Shown here one piece after another: positions 54,204 to 64,000 of a DNA stretch of 64,000 bases. The notes under the pieces were generated by a model that ran no database searches, was not told the DNA's origin, and was given only the letters and a program-made list of their open reading frames with translations. Every line of letters begins with the position of its first letter. Positions within the stretch are counted from its first letter, which is position 1. Origin of the DNA: Lineus longissimus (taxonomy: Eukaryota > Nemertea > Pilidiophora > Heteronemertea > Lineidae). The position numbers and the translations under genes were made by a program. The DNA lies in NCBI RefSeq assembly GCF_910592395.1, contig NC_088316.1, positions 7,628,001 to 7,692,000 of the forward strand, written 5' to 3'.

Positions 54204-55776
54204 ATGAAACGGCCAGGGGCCATTGTGCTCACCGTATAGATATTTGGTGCTTTGTAATTCATCCAGATTAAGAAACATTGTACATGTATAGTATATAGGT
54301 CAAACCAAAGTTGGTATGACATGTGATGTATCGTTGCTTGGAGTAAGTACCATAAGAATATCATCAAAAACAAGTCAATAATAAACGAGATATTGCACTT
54401 TTTACCTATTTTAGTTTTGGCCTCCTGGTGGCCGAGTTGAGTACCAGATCAGATCGAAATTCGGTGTCCGAGGTTACATGACGTAGGGAGTCATGTGTAT
54501 CAAATTTCAAGTTCAAAGCTTTAGTGGTTAAGAAACGTGCCATAGTTACAATCAAACGACAAATTTACGCCATTTGACCTCTGTGACCTTGAAAAGCAGG
54601 TCAGATCAAAAACTCATATGATATGTGATGTATCCTTGCTAGGAGAACCTACCATAAAAATGTTATTGAAAACGAATCACTAAAAATAAGCAAGATATTG
54701 CACTTCTTACTTTTTCCATTATGGCCCCCTGGTGGCCGAATAAAGAATCAGATCGAGCCAAAATTTGGCATCAGAGGTTATCTGATGTAGGGGGTTATAT
54801 GCACCAAGTTTCAAGTTCATAGCTTTACTGGTTAAGAAACGTGCCATAGTTTACACTCTAACGGCCAATTTACGCCATATGACCTCTGTGACCTTGAAAA
54901 GTAGGTCAAATTGAAAACCCGTAAGATATGTGATGTATTCTTCCTAAGGGTACCTACCATAAAAATTTTATCGAAAACAAGTCACTTATAAGCGAGATAT
55001 CACACTTTTTAGATTTCCACTTTTGGCCCCCTGGTGGCAAAGTTGAGAATCAGATCAAACTGAAATTCAGCACCAGAGGCTATGTGATATAGGGGGTTAT
55101 ATGTACCAAGTTTCAAGTTCATAGCTTTAGTGGTTAAGAAACGTGCCATAGTTTACACTCTAACGGCCAATTTACGCCATATGACCTCTGTGACCTTGAA
55201 AAGTAGGTCAAATTGAAAACCCGTAAGATATGTGATGTATTCTTCCTAAGGGTACCTACCATAAAAATTTTATCGAAAACAAGTCACTTATAAGCGAGAT
55301 ATCACACTTTTTAGATATCCACATTTGGCCCCCTGGTGGCAAAGTTGAGAATCAGATCAAACTGAAATTCAGCACCAGAGGCTATGTGATATAGGGGGTT
55401 ATATGTACCAAGTTTCAAGTTCATAGCTTTAGTGGTTAAGAAACGTGCCATAGTTTACACTCTAACGGCCAATTTACGCCATATGACCTCTGTGACCTTG
55501 AAAAGTACGTCAAATTAAAAACCCGTATGATATAAGATGTATATTTGCTATGAGTACCTACAACAAAAGTTTCATCGAAAACAAGTCACTAATAAGCGAG
55601 ATATCACACTTTTTAGATATCCACATTTGGCCCCCTGGTGGCCAAGTAGAGAATCAGATCGGAAAGAAATTTAGTGTCACGGGTCATCTGACCTAGGGGG
55701 TCATGTGTACAAAGTTTTAAGTTCATAGGCCTAGCGGTTAAGAAACGTGCCACTGTTTTTGAACTAGGATACGACG

Positions 55777-55817
<41 letters not shown>

Positions 55818-55866
55818 ACGACGGACACTGCGGTATTGTATAGACTCCCCTACGGTGAGCCAAAAA
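54204..55866 (+). mobile_element. Family A element inside the gypsy 3' region
   Basis: It starts TGAAACGGCCAGGGGCCATTGTGCTCACC and ends GACTCCCCTACGGTGAGCCAAAAAC, with a (GAC)n block at 55772-55822. Four to five modules of about 302 bp lie between (anchors GCRAGATATYRCACTT near 54386, 54692, 54992, 55293 and 55597). The third and fourth are almost identical. It must be younger than the gypsy insertion. Confidence 0.9.
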
Positions 55867-56279
55867 CTGTGATTTATTAGAACTAGTGGCTAAATGTTGA
55901 AAGTTGGACAAAAAGGGTTAAGAATTTTTGTGTGTTTTATACATGTATGTATTTTTAATAAGTGCATTTTAATAGTTGCATTTAATCATTATAATCATTT
56001 GATTGTTATCAAGGGTCATTCCACGTTCAGTCTGTGTAGTTCTCATAAGTTTGGATTCATTAGAAAGTGAATTTATTATTGAAGACACATTTCTTATCAG
56101 CGAAAGACTTTGCTCCATAGAGACACTATAGACTATGAACATTATTCTGGAGTAATTTTTCTTGATAAATTTGGACAAGTTTGTCGTTGTAATTTCTGGT
56201 TGATTTAGTTTGGTATTCTTGATGTTATAATAATCTAGTTTAGTTAGACTGAATTAATCTAACTTGAAAAGGGAAAGGA
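55867..56279 (+). other. Gypsy 3' non-coding region (part 2) and polypurine tract
   Basis: AT-rich non-coding sequence. AAAAGGGAAAGGA at 56267-56279 abuts the 3' LTR and fits a polypurine tract. Confidence 0.7.
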
Positions 56280-56465
56280 TGTTACAATATCACCTGGTGA
56301 TCTTGCAGTATTCTAGCAGACAGCTTAATTGATAGGTGCTGCCACCTGTACTAAGGTTGTTAAACTATGTATCACATGTTTTGGTGATTCCCTCCAAGAT
56401 GGCTGAATATTAATAAATATATTTTGTTGACGTCCTCTTTGAGTCCATTATACAAGCTTGAAACA
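56280..56465 (+). repeat. Gypsy 3' LTR
   Basis: TGTTACAATATCAC...CTTGAAACA, followed by the AACCA target duplication. Confidence 0.95.
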
Positions 56466-56470
56466 AACCA

Positions 56471-58642
56471 GTTTGCAGGATTTCAAAACCCTTCTGAACA
56501 CACAATCTTTTACTCGAAGTCAACAATAGATACCACATGGAACAGTTAACAAGGGTAAACCAGCAAATCAATATGAAAGACATGATGACCAATCAGGCCT
56601 TCAATGTTTACTTACATATTCAATGTTTGAAGTTAGCTGGTGAACTGAATTTGGAGGGTTTGTCAGGATGCATGAATGACAGTAGGGCCTACATCTTGCA
56701 ATATCTCCTGATTCACATGTACACTAAAATATTTAGAAGGTTGTGGCAAAGATTGATCCAACACCAATATGTTTCGTTATCATCTACCAAAACAAGTTTT
56801 GAAAAGGTGGAGGTGTATAACGAAAAAGAAAAAATCTCTTGTAACACCAGTTTGATCACCAACCCTTAACCCAGAACGATACTATTATCGATTTGCAAAA
56901 GGCTGCAGAGAAATTACAAATCGAGACCTTCTGATCAATTTTTAGCTGAAGTCTTGCCAGAAGACCGTATACGCAGAAGACCACCATCAACCTTCAACTG
57001 CTTGCAGCTTTTTTCAATCAATGCTAGAAGAGGGTGATTGCAATAACCACACTATCTCACCTCATCAAGACCACACATACACTTGCAAGTGTATAAAACA
57101 GCATGAGGATGTCTTCCCTCACCCGAGATTTATCATACATATTTGTGACCCATCATCACGGAATGAGTCTCAAGTCGTTCACCTCCCATCACTAATTTCT
57201 CTCCACACCTATTGTGAAAAGGATAACTTAAGCCTGTTTACTATTATGTTTCAGCCTTGGATTTAACCTTCTGATAAGGACCTAATGCCAGCCCAACTTC
57301 AAAGAATCATTCCATGGTGATGGGTCTCATATTACAGTCATAGTATAAACTCAGAACACACCGCTAAATCTTATTTCAAACCTGAACAGTCAGTCAACGC
57401 AAGTAACAGGACAAAGACTGAATGGAAAAAGTATCTAGCGCTGTAGCCAAACCAGCTCATCATCATAAGACTACATGTTTAATTGTGTGTCGACAGATAC
57501 TTTTTGATACCTGGCACCATCTCTTTTCTTGCACATGATTCTGCAATGAGAGCAGTGATAGGGTCGTTGCAATATTTTGTGATGAATTGGCCTTGTACTA
57601 CTGCAATGTACACTATACTATGTATTGCGCTCGTGGTTTGTTTACATTTTGATTTGGCGAAGAAGATCGTCAATCACGTCGTTAATTTATATTGTCAGTC
57701 TTACCAAATGACTTCTGTATCGTCCTGACCTTAGTCTGGTTTCTCCCTATTATTTATGGCATGTGCCAAGCTATATTTAGTCGGTAATTCGTTTTTTATG
57801 AGCCGCATTTTTACACTTCAAGTGACAGATTCGGAAACCCGCCATCTTTAACATTTCTAGTATCACGTGACCATTGTTGGGTTGGGGGGGGGGGGGGGCC
57901 ATTCACGCGGTTACTGTTGTCATCCTGCACTTTATTATATTTGGGTTACTGGCACTGTTTGCGCGTTGATCCGCGATTCAATTCATCTCTATTAATCTAA
58001 TATTACATTTATCCGGTCTAGTTTCTCTTGTTCAAGTTGCCTTTGTAGGCCTTTGAACCTCTTGTCGTTATCACGTCTGCAACCGTAGTTGATAGGCGTG
58101 GCCTCGGGTCTGTTGTGGTGACCGCTGAGCACGTGCTCTTTCTACAAATAGCCAATCATGGCCCGGAATTGTGCTTCGCGGAGTAATCACATTAAATGTG
58201 GGAATATATAAACTGAAATGCAGCCCAAACTCGGGGCGAATCTCAAAAACATACTGAAGCCAGAAGATCGGCGGGTTCTTTTCTCTCTTATTTCTTAGGT
58301 TATTTCCTCGCCAGATTCATCATTTCCACTCTTTACGGTCGGCAAATTTCGCCGAACATTCATTTATCATCTATGAATGCTTTGTTGTCATTTGGTCTTT
58401 TATTAAGCCTAAACCTGAACCAAAGCTCCGGTCTCAGACCACTTGTTGGGAACCATCGCTTGGTTACAGTCAGCTGTGCAAGTACATTACATTGTCAGGT
58501 CCGAGTTGTAAATAGGACACCCACATATCTATTAAATATAACTCATAAACTGAAATCTGAACAATTTGTGTGTCTTGTTTTGTTCTCCCTGCGACCCACT
58601 TCTCTAATTAGCGTAACAATTTACATATACATGGACTATCAC
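56471..58642. other. No gene certain; weak open frame at 56537-56869
   Basis: A plus frame of 110 codons (VYLHIQCLKLAGELNLEGL...) and another at 57021-57266 look mildly protein-like but match nothing I know and lack splice context. A poly-G run is at 57883-57898. A TATATAAA box near 58205 precedes no recognisable gene. Confidence 0.3.
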
Positions 58643-58900
58643 TGAAGAGATCTTTGGAGGGTTTGCCGTGCTGGCGTATCGGCCTAATACACCAGCACAT
58701 GCACAGACTGAACCGAACACTACGGTTGCCTTTGGAGAAGTCCTTTATTGTACTATGTATGCTCAAAACCAAAACACCAGTTACACCTTTAACACAAGCA
58801 TTACACAACAATGAATCAATAGACGCAATCTTAGGAGTGAGTTCATAACAGGTAAATTGTACTGGTACTATAAAGTAACGTGGGAGCAATGCAATTTACA
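58643..58900 (-). repeat. BEL copy C 3' LTR
   Basis: Minus strand TGTAAATTGCATTGCTCC...AAGATCTCTTCA; matches 60295-60552. Confidence 0.92.
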
Positions 58901-59255
58901 CATTCTCCTGGGTGGATAAGCAATCTTTGATTCCGCAAATTGTCTCTTCATAACATGACCGCTTACTCCTACGCATCTTCACCTTTGGTTCTGCTTCCGG
59001 TGTAAAATCACTACTCTCATTCTCACTAGAGACTTCTAATGGGTACAACCTAGAAATTGCCCTGGAGGGCGTCCTTCCATTACTGGTTCCTACAAATGCA
59101 GCACACACTTCAGCATCAACCCCCCTGATCAAGCTAGTCACAACTCCCAACTTCCACTTTGTTCTTGGCACATCTTTGTCAAATACTAACACAACATGAC
59201 CTACGTCAATAATGTAGCTACTGGCATTTTGTTTACGAGTCTGATATGAATGCAT
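58896..59255 (-). pseudogene. BEL copy C DUF5641-like domain
   Basis: Minus frame with VVLVFDKDVPRTKWKLGVVT, RGVDAEVCAAFVGT and AISRLYPLEV, the conserved BEL C-terminal domain, ending with its natural stop at the LTR border. Confidence 0.85.
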
Positions 59256-59471
59256 TTCTCTCAGTGCTGACAGATATTCAGTCTTGAATCTATTGACAAA
59301 ATGCTGATAAAGCAGAGAGCACCTACGCTATGCACGACTGATAGTATCGGCATCACCATATGATTCACTCTCATCATCATTCACAACAGGCTGAGGCAAA
59401 GCAGTAACATCATGTCCAAACAGAAGCATGGCGGCTGTGAGCGGCTGAGGTTCATTGAAATCACCAGAGGC

Positions 59472-59987
59472 TTACGTCAATGGACGATCATTGAGTACTG
59501 CTTGAACCTCCTTAAATACAGTATACATTTCTTCCAAAGTAATCAAGGCTTTCCGCAGAGACTTTTTGATGACACTTTTTATCACACAAATCAGCCGCTC
59601 CCAAGCCCCACCCAACCATGGAGCCTGAACAGGGATATTTTTGTTTTTACCAAAAATTATCTTCAACGTTTCTTTGAGTACTCCATAGTTTTCTGATGAT
59701 GGACTGATCGCACGTACTATGTCCAATGCCTGTCCCTGAAGTAATCCATACAAATAGTCAAACCGATTGATGTCTGACAGCTCGGAGTGTCTATCGATTT
59801 CAGCTTCAAATCGCTCCAAAAACGACAACCAGTCCGTCAACGTTCCGTCGAATTTCGGCAACGACAATTTCGGCAACTTAGACTTGCTATCCGTTGATGA
59901 TGTAGATTTGGTTGGCGTAGGTTTCGATTTAGACGTTTCCGTTGTGACGAAATCCTCTGCCGTGGTGATCTTGAGCTGGTTTTCCAT
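59472..59987 (-). pseudogene. BEL copy C in-frame Gag-integrase fusion
   Basis: The minus frame begins in the Gag linker and includes LPKLSLPKFDGTLTDWLSFL, FDYLYGLLQGQALDIVRAIS and TLKIIFGKNKN (DUF1759-type Gag). It passes without a break to APWLGGAWERLICVIKSVIK and EVQAVLNDRPLT, the catalytic-Glu helix and end of the integrase core. About 3-4 kb of pol were deleted precisely in frame. It stops after NDRPLT. Confidence 0.88.
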
Positions 59988-60277
59988 GAAAGGTCTGATG
60001 CTTCATCAGCGTCCTCTACAGCAGCAGTTGGGTCATCCACTAACAGCTTCATCACGATGCCCAAATCAAGGCCCTGCAGCTCCGCAATCACGTCTTTCAT
60101 GATACTGACTGCTACCTTGACCTTGGCGACATCCCTGTGAGTTGCATCGACCTTTTTCACGACATCTTTGACGGAGTTTGCAGTTCTCGTGAATTTCCTT
60201 CGAGTGCTAGTTCGTTTGTTCCACAATGCTTCTAAATCCTTGTCGACTATTTTCGGCGGCATCTTGTTCAGGAACAT
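59960..60277 (-). pseudogene. BEL copy C Gag N-terminal part
   Basis: Minus strand ATG at 60277 (MFLNKMPPKIVDKDLEALWN) lies just after the primer site. A coiled-coil-like region follows (VDATHRDVAKVKVAVSIMKD). A one-base frameshift near 59960-59990 separates it from the fusion frame. Confidence 0.8.
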
Positions 60278-60294
60278 TTATAGTCACGGCACCA

Positions 60295-60552
60295 TGAAGA
60301 GATCTTTGGAGGGTTTGCCGAGCTGGCGTATCGGTCTAGTACACCAGCACATGCACAGACTGAACCGAACACTACAGTTGCCTTTGGAGAATTCCTTTAT
60401 TGTACTATGTATGCTCAAAACCAGAACACTAGTTACACCTTCAACACAAGCATTACACAACAATGAATCAATAGACGCAATCTTAGAAGTGAGTTCATAA
60501 CAGGTAAATTGTACTGGTACTATAAAGTAACGTGGGAGCAATGCAATTTACA
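60295..60552 (-). repeat. BEL copy C 5' LTR
   Basis: Minus strand begins TGTAAATTGC at 60552 and ends TCTTCA at 60295, directly followed by TGGTGCCGTGAC. Confidence 0.92.
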
Positions 60553-60569
60553 CAATCGAGTAAAAGCAC

Positions 60570-60858
60570 TCATGCACACACTGGTAAACTTGGACCTGAC
60601 TGATGCCTTTTTCCTACTTAGTGCTTCTTTATGCATCAGGGCTTTGGCTTCTGCTTGCATGTCATTCCTCCACAGCCATATCAGAGAGATGAACTCGTGT
60701 CTGAACACCAACTCCCATTTGTTTTGGGGAGTGGCATGCACTGCCAAGTTAGTGATCTGACGATGCTTAGCCTCACGACCTTGCATTGTATTCAAGCCAA
60801 GTCCCACTCCAATTTTCTCAAATACCAACCTTGTGTGATATGGCACAACAATTGTCAA
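60570..60858 (-). pseudogene. Fragment of a possible mobile-element protein
   Basis: Minus frame with FEKIGVGLGLNTMQGREAKH, QITNLAVHATPQNKWELVFR and HEFISLIWLWRNDM. The 'GLGLNTM.GRE.KH...FRHEF' pattern reminds me of uncharacterised transposon-like proteins repeated in invertebrate genomes, but I cannot name the family. A donor-like CCAAG|GTAAGT lies at about 60868 on the minus strand. BEL copy C abuts its 3' side. Confidence 0.4.
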
Positions 60859-61118
60859 ACTTACCTTGGTGAAGAACAGAATATGACACCTATGGTAGTT
60901 CCTGCAACACGTCTCAAAGTTATTCAGATCACTGACACTGACTCCATACTTAGACTAGAGGCCTGGCGACCTGAATAGCTACGCTGGCGGAATTTAATAG
61001 CAAGGAATGAGATGAATGACAAGAAAATGTAGCAAGTAGTATGTGCGAGTACCAGAATGTAGGTGTATGGTAGATAGGGAGATGTGGACAGACTAGATGG
61101 AATCAAGCTTAGACAAAT
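60859..61118. other. No gene recognised
   Basis: Spacer with no repeat or coding signal apart from the donor-like site at its left edge. Confidence 0.4.
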
Positions 61119-61272
61119 GGGGCCAAATTCATGAAGGGCGTTCAGCTTTAAACAGTGTTTAACTACTGAATAGACAGATTCAGGTCCTTCATGTAAATTG
61201 TCACAGAATATGAATAGGCCCTATAACTAACTAATCAGGGAGAAGTTACACACGTCTAATGAATTTGGCCCC
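61119..61272. mobile_element. Small MITE (154 bp)
   Basis: GGGGCCAAATTCATGAA at the left is mirrored by TAATGAATTTGGCCCC at the right, with one mismatch near the inner edge. No target duplication is obvious. The ends resemble Harbinger-type GGGGCC termini. Confidence 0.65.
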
Positions 61273-61671
61273 TAGAGTGGATGACAGTTGTGAAGGTTTT
61301 ATTTGAACTGCAGTGAATGAAGTAGTTGAGGGGTTGTTTTGTCACATCCGGTCTAGTGCCTTTGCTCCAACTGTGTTTAAGCAGGCCAGCGCAAAACTAC
61401 TCTTTCAATACCTTTAGTTTGATACTATTAACGCGACTGCCTTCCTCTGACGGTGTTCGGACGCATTTGATCGCTAGTAGGCGCTTTATAGTTGGTCGGT
61501 TGTTGTCACTGCTAAAACAACAACTACCTCACGGCAACCCGTGCACGTGCCTAGTGCATGTAATGTACAAGACGATGTACATGATGTACAGAACGATGTA
61601 CAGGAGGAGCCGAACACCGCGAGTGCAGGATTACAAAAACCCGTCAGGATGGGATCATGCAGAGGGTGATG
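61273..61671 (+). other. Probable 5' leader of BEL copy D
   Basis: Non-coding sequence upstream of a BEL gag. The 5' LTR boundary cannot be defined because the 3' LTR is outside the window. GATGTACA-type words repeat at 61569-61600. Confidence 0.35.
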
Positions 61672-62331
61672 CTGCTGATAAAGGACCCGATAAGTCTCAT
61701 GTTTGGCATTGCCATTGACGTAGCACGATATCAGATGCATGTTCGTAGCCTTAGGGCTGAAAAGGCCAAGGTGAAGTCCAGTTTCACGAGGTGAAGAAGG
61801 AAGCATGTAGAACTGATTCATCTCGCAAGAAGAGCTATTGATGAATCCCATGGTAGCCGTGATGAGGACGACATGATGGATAAGATAAATCATGCTGCGA
61901 AGGTTCTCGATCTCAGCCAACAGAAGGCAATGGATGTCTTGTCCGAGTTGTCTAGTGAACTGATGATGATGGGATCGTTGGATGATTTTGACAAAGTATG
62001 TGAGGAGATGGAAAAGATGAAGAGTGAATTTTCCGAGGCAGAGAAATTAGTTGTAAAGCATAGTCGCTGTATCCAAGACAGCTTTCAAGGACAATCTCCG
62101 CTTTCGCAGTCTAGGGAAAGGAGACCCTCCACAGAACCAGGACCGTCGTTGAGTGGAGTCAAACACTCAACACCAGCTATCCCCCCCCCAGTCGGTCAGA
62201 TCAACCAATCCTATCAGCCTTGGCATCGGTGTTCAACCCCAAGTCAACTCGACAAACATCACTGCATCAGGACCACGAGAACACAGTGCTGGACATGGGA
62301 CTTGAGAACAAGGTTCCATCACCTGAACTAA
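61672..62331 (+). pseudogene. BEL copy D Gag, N-terminal coiled-coil part
   Basis: Helical reading begins around 61690 in frame with RYQMHVRSLRAEKAKVKSSF, meets a TGA near 61790 and continues as RRAIDESHGSRDEDDMMDKI, LSQQKAMDVLSELSSELMMM and CEEMEKMKSEFSEAEKLVVK. This is the coiled-coil N-terminal region of BEL Gag. After a C9 run (62181-62189) and the Pro/Ser linker the sense moves to another frame near 62220. Confidence 0.75.
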
Positions 62332-63224
62332 AACCGTCTCCGAGGACATCAGCTAGGGTGTCACAACCAGAACTGTCTCCGAAGACATCAGCTAGGGTGT
62401 CACAACCAGAACCAACTCCGAAGACATCAGCTAGGGTGTCACAACCAGAACCGTCTTCATGGACCTCAGCTAGGGTGTCACAACCAGAACCGTCTTCGAG
62501 GACCTCAGCTTTCGTGTCGCAACCGAACCCGTCTTTTGTGTCGCAATCAGAACCGTCTTCGAGGACCTCGGCTTTCGTGTCGCAACCGAACCCGTTTTTC
62601 GTGTCGCAACCAGATCCGTCTTCGAGGACCTCAGCTTTTGTGTCGCAACCAGACCCGTCTTCGAGGACACCGGCTTATGTGTCACAACCTGATCCGTCTT
62701 TAAGGACAGTAGGAAACATTTCACAACTGGAACACAGTAACGTTGCACTCAATCGATCTACAAGTCAGGAATCAGAGACCAGGGGGAAAGTTTACACTCG
62801 CAACCAGTTGGATAGCGACGTCAGCAGCAGTCTGAGGAGAGTAGCAATCCCTAAGTTTACCGGGAACAAGAAGGGATATGAAGGATGGAAAGCGGCTTTC
62901 TATTCGTGTGTTGACCGTGCAGTGGCCAAGCCAGAGTACAAACTTTTACGACTTCGAGAGTGTCTTGGTGGTGAAGCACTGTCAGTCATTGAGAGTCTGG
63001 GATACTCTGCTGCAGCATATGATATGGCGAAACAGAGACTTGAACGTAAATATGGAGGAGTCAGGCGAGGACTCATGCTTCGTATGGAGGAACTTGACAG
63101 TTTCAAACCAATCAGAGATGGTAACGAGAAGGACATTGAGAAACTTGCTGAACTTTTGGATGTTGTGATTGTGCATTTGAAGGATGCCAGCCAGGATACT
63201 GAACTGTCCAAAGAAAACTATTGA
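62220..63224 (+). pseudogene. BEL copy D Gag, Pro/Ser repeat linker and DUF1759 region
   Basis: The first half is a tandem of 13-residue units (SSRTSAFVSQPDP type; about ten units, two shortened to 8 residues), encoded by a 39-bp minisatellite. The second half is Gag: VAIPKFTGNKKGYEGWKAAF, LRLRECLGGEALSVIESLGY, AKQRLERKYGG and LDVVIVHLKDAS. It ends in TGA 63222-63224 because of a frameshift next to AAAGAAAAC; sense continues in the next segment. Confidence 0.88.
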
Positions 63225-64000
63225 GAAACTTGTTAGCAAAGTATAGTCAGTGGATCTTCGACAACCACCTGTCGGAGAATGTCACAAATCTCCATGATTT
63301 CATCAATCCAGAAGCCGAATATTTGATCATGGCAGCAGAGACAATTTCAGGCATATTGAAGGAGAACCAAGGCAGTGGTGCTACGTCTGGTACCACAGCC
63401 AAGTACACCAAGAAAGATAAGCCTTCAGGAGCGTCGACGAGAACATTCATCACTCAGCAGTCTCAGAATCCAGGAAAGAAGGCAGTCTTAAGCTGTAAAG
63501 TCTGTCACAGGTCGCACGGACTATGGGCTTGTGTAGAGTTCAAGAAGTCAACAGTTGATGATCGATGGGACACTGCTGGGAAACATCAAGCTTGTTTTCG
63601 GTGTCTAGGTTACAACCATCAGGGGAGCAAATGTAGTAGAAGCAGGACGTGTGAAAACTGCCGATCGTCACAACACCACTTGCTGCATGATGGAAAGCAA
63701 CACCAAGCCCCAGCTGAGAAGAAGGAGACCGAGGTCAAGGTCGAGTCGAGGACCCATGTGTCTACCATGATGAGCACGAACGTACCTAAGTTTGTGGCAT
63801 TGAGAACAGTGCCAGTGTACCTGTCCAGTGGTACAAAGAGGATTAAAGTGAATGCTTTGCTAGATGACGCTAGCACTAGAACCTACATCAATGAGGATGT
63901 CGCGGTTGAATTTGGATTGGCCGGAGATGCAGAGACATTAGTTGTGAACGTTTTGAACAATGCTAAAGAGACGCTAGAAACTTCATTAGTTGATTTCAAG
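63221..64000 (+). CDS. BEL copy D Gag end, zinc knuckles and protease start (partial)
   Basis: Entered by a -1 type shift from the previous frame and open to the window edge. It reads LRNLLAKYSQWIFDNHLSEN, cysteine motifs CKVCHRSHGLWAC and CFRCLGYNHQGSKC (CX2CX4HX4C), CENCRSSQQHHLLH, then VPVYLSSGTKRIKVNALLDD, ASTRTYINEDVAVEFGL: the DUF1758-type aspartic protease (LLDDAST active site). No lesion is visible in its 260 codons. The pol part lies beyond the window. Confidence 0.85.
   Translation, partial: MRNLLAKYSQWIFDNHLSENVTNLHDFINPEAEYLIMAAETISGILKENQGSGATSGTTAKYTKKDKPSGASTRTFITQQSQNPGKKAVLSCKVCHRSHGLWACVEFKKSTVDDRWDTAGKHQACFRCLGYNHQGSKCSRSRTCENCRSSQHHLLHDGKQHQAPAEKKETEVKVESRTHVSTMMSTNVPKFVALRTVPVYLSSGTKRIKVNALLDDASTRTYINEDVAVEFGLAGDAETLVVNVLNNAKETLETSLVDFK

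Larger units (their letters stand above)
48462..56465 (+). mobile_element. Ty3/gypsy LTR retrotransposon, nearly complete
   Basis: LTRs of 186 bp (48462-48647, 56280-56465) differ at about four positions by eye and are flanked by the 5-bp duplication AACCA (48457-48461, 56466-56470). Between them are gag, zinc knuckles, protease, RT, RNase H, integrase and tail in gypsy order. Damage is limited: an inverted-repeat insertion in gag (about 49426-50555), a 7-bp tandem duplication at the RNase H end, a TAG in integrase, and a family A element in the 3' non-coding region. It is recent compared with the other elements here. Confidence 0.95.
58643..60552 (-). mobile_element. BEL/Pao LTR retrotransposon, copy C (deletion derivative)
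   Basis: Two 258-bp LTRs (58643-58900 and 60295-60552; about 9 differences by eye) enclose only 1.4 kb. The primer site TGGTGCCGTGAC abuts the 5' LTR on the minus strand. The interior codes Gag, then directly the end of integrase and DUF5641; protease, RT, RNase H and most of integrase are deleted. No clear target duplication (ATCAC versus CAATC). Confidence 0.92.

Noticed and set aside
55772-55822. (GAC)n run as an independent microsatellite locus
   Set aside because: A shorter version sits at the same place in every family A copy, so it is a part of the element.
58203-58212. TATATAAA as a host promoter
   Set aside because: No gene follows within reach in a plausible frame; AT-rich DNA gives such boxes by chance.
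1-64000. CRISPR array, rRNA, tRNA or bacterial operon
   Set aside because: No regularly spaced short direct repeats with unique spacers, no rRNA-like or tRNA cloverleaf sequence seen, and the gene structure is clearly eukaryotic.

Overview
ORGANISM AND TYPE OF SEQUENCE. This is eukaryotic nuclear DNA, almost certainly from a marine invertebrate animal. It has intron-split coding exons with GT/AG sites, BEL/Pao and Ty3/gypsy LTR retrotransposons, non-LTR (LINE) fragments, several families of short inverted-repeat elements and a very abundant family of Helitron-like repeats. Families with ends like these are well known from bivalves and other marine invertebrates, but the sequence alone does not let me name the phylum. 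I found no rRNA, tRNA or CRISPR array. About four fifths of the window is repeat-derived.

HOST GENES. Two minus-strand exons belong to one torsin-like AAA+ ATPase gene: exon '3' at 32730-32905 (Walker B region) and exon '4' at 8899-9023 (sensor-1 region onward). Their reading phases join exactly. The intron between them is about 23.7 kb and is filled with nested transposons. A second candidate gene on the plus strand (34373-36452) has convincing splice sites but carries in-frame stops and a frameshift, so it may be a pseudogene. A third set of exons (38370-42905) lies inside a large transposon-like element.

LAYOUT. 1-2215: end fragment of repeat family B, then a 1.05 kb inverted-repeat element. 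2216-7831: BEL/Pao copy 'A' with both LTRs. 8430-8768: fragment of repeat family A. 8899-9023: torsin exon. 9196-12360: one family A and one family B element. 13250-14410: duplicated and GCGAA-rich DNA. 14888-16260: decayed gypsy pol. 17862-20830: gypsy gag remnant split by a family A element that carries two endonuclease domains and an inserted small inverted-repeat element. 22059-25829: BEL copy 'B', lacking gag. 25840-30037: family A composite with a 145-bp tandem array. 28648-32605: three copies of inverted-repeat element D, one holding a LINE insertion. 32730-32905: torsin exon. 34373-36452: candidate gene. 36706-37816: compact family A element. 37933-48210: a 10.3 kb inverted-repeat element ('F') containing exons of an SGNH-hydrolase/CCHC-zinc-knuckle type gene, a hAT-like element and a family B element. 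48462-56465: nearly complete gypsy element with 186-bp LTRs and a 5-bp target duplication, holding two later insertions. 58643-60552: BEL copy 'C', reduced to an in-frame Gag-integrase fusion. 61672-64000: start of BEL copy 'D', running off the window.

MAIN IDEAS. (1) Families A and B share one architecture: a GC-rich hairpin end, subterminal inverted repeats, a microsatellite-like block and a terminal ...GAGCTAAAAA. One A copy codes for tandem AP-type endonucleases that stop about 140 bp from the hairpin, which points to Helentron (Helitron2) elements. (2) Element F looks like an undescribed 10 kb cut-and-paste element with a host-like gene inside. (3) Family A repeats spread arrays of nuclear-receptor half-site motifs.
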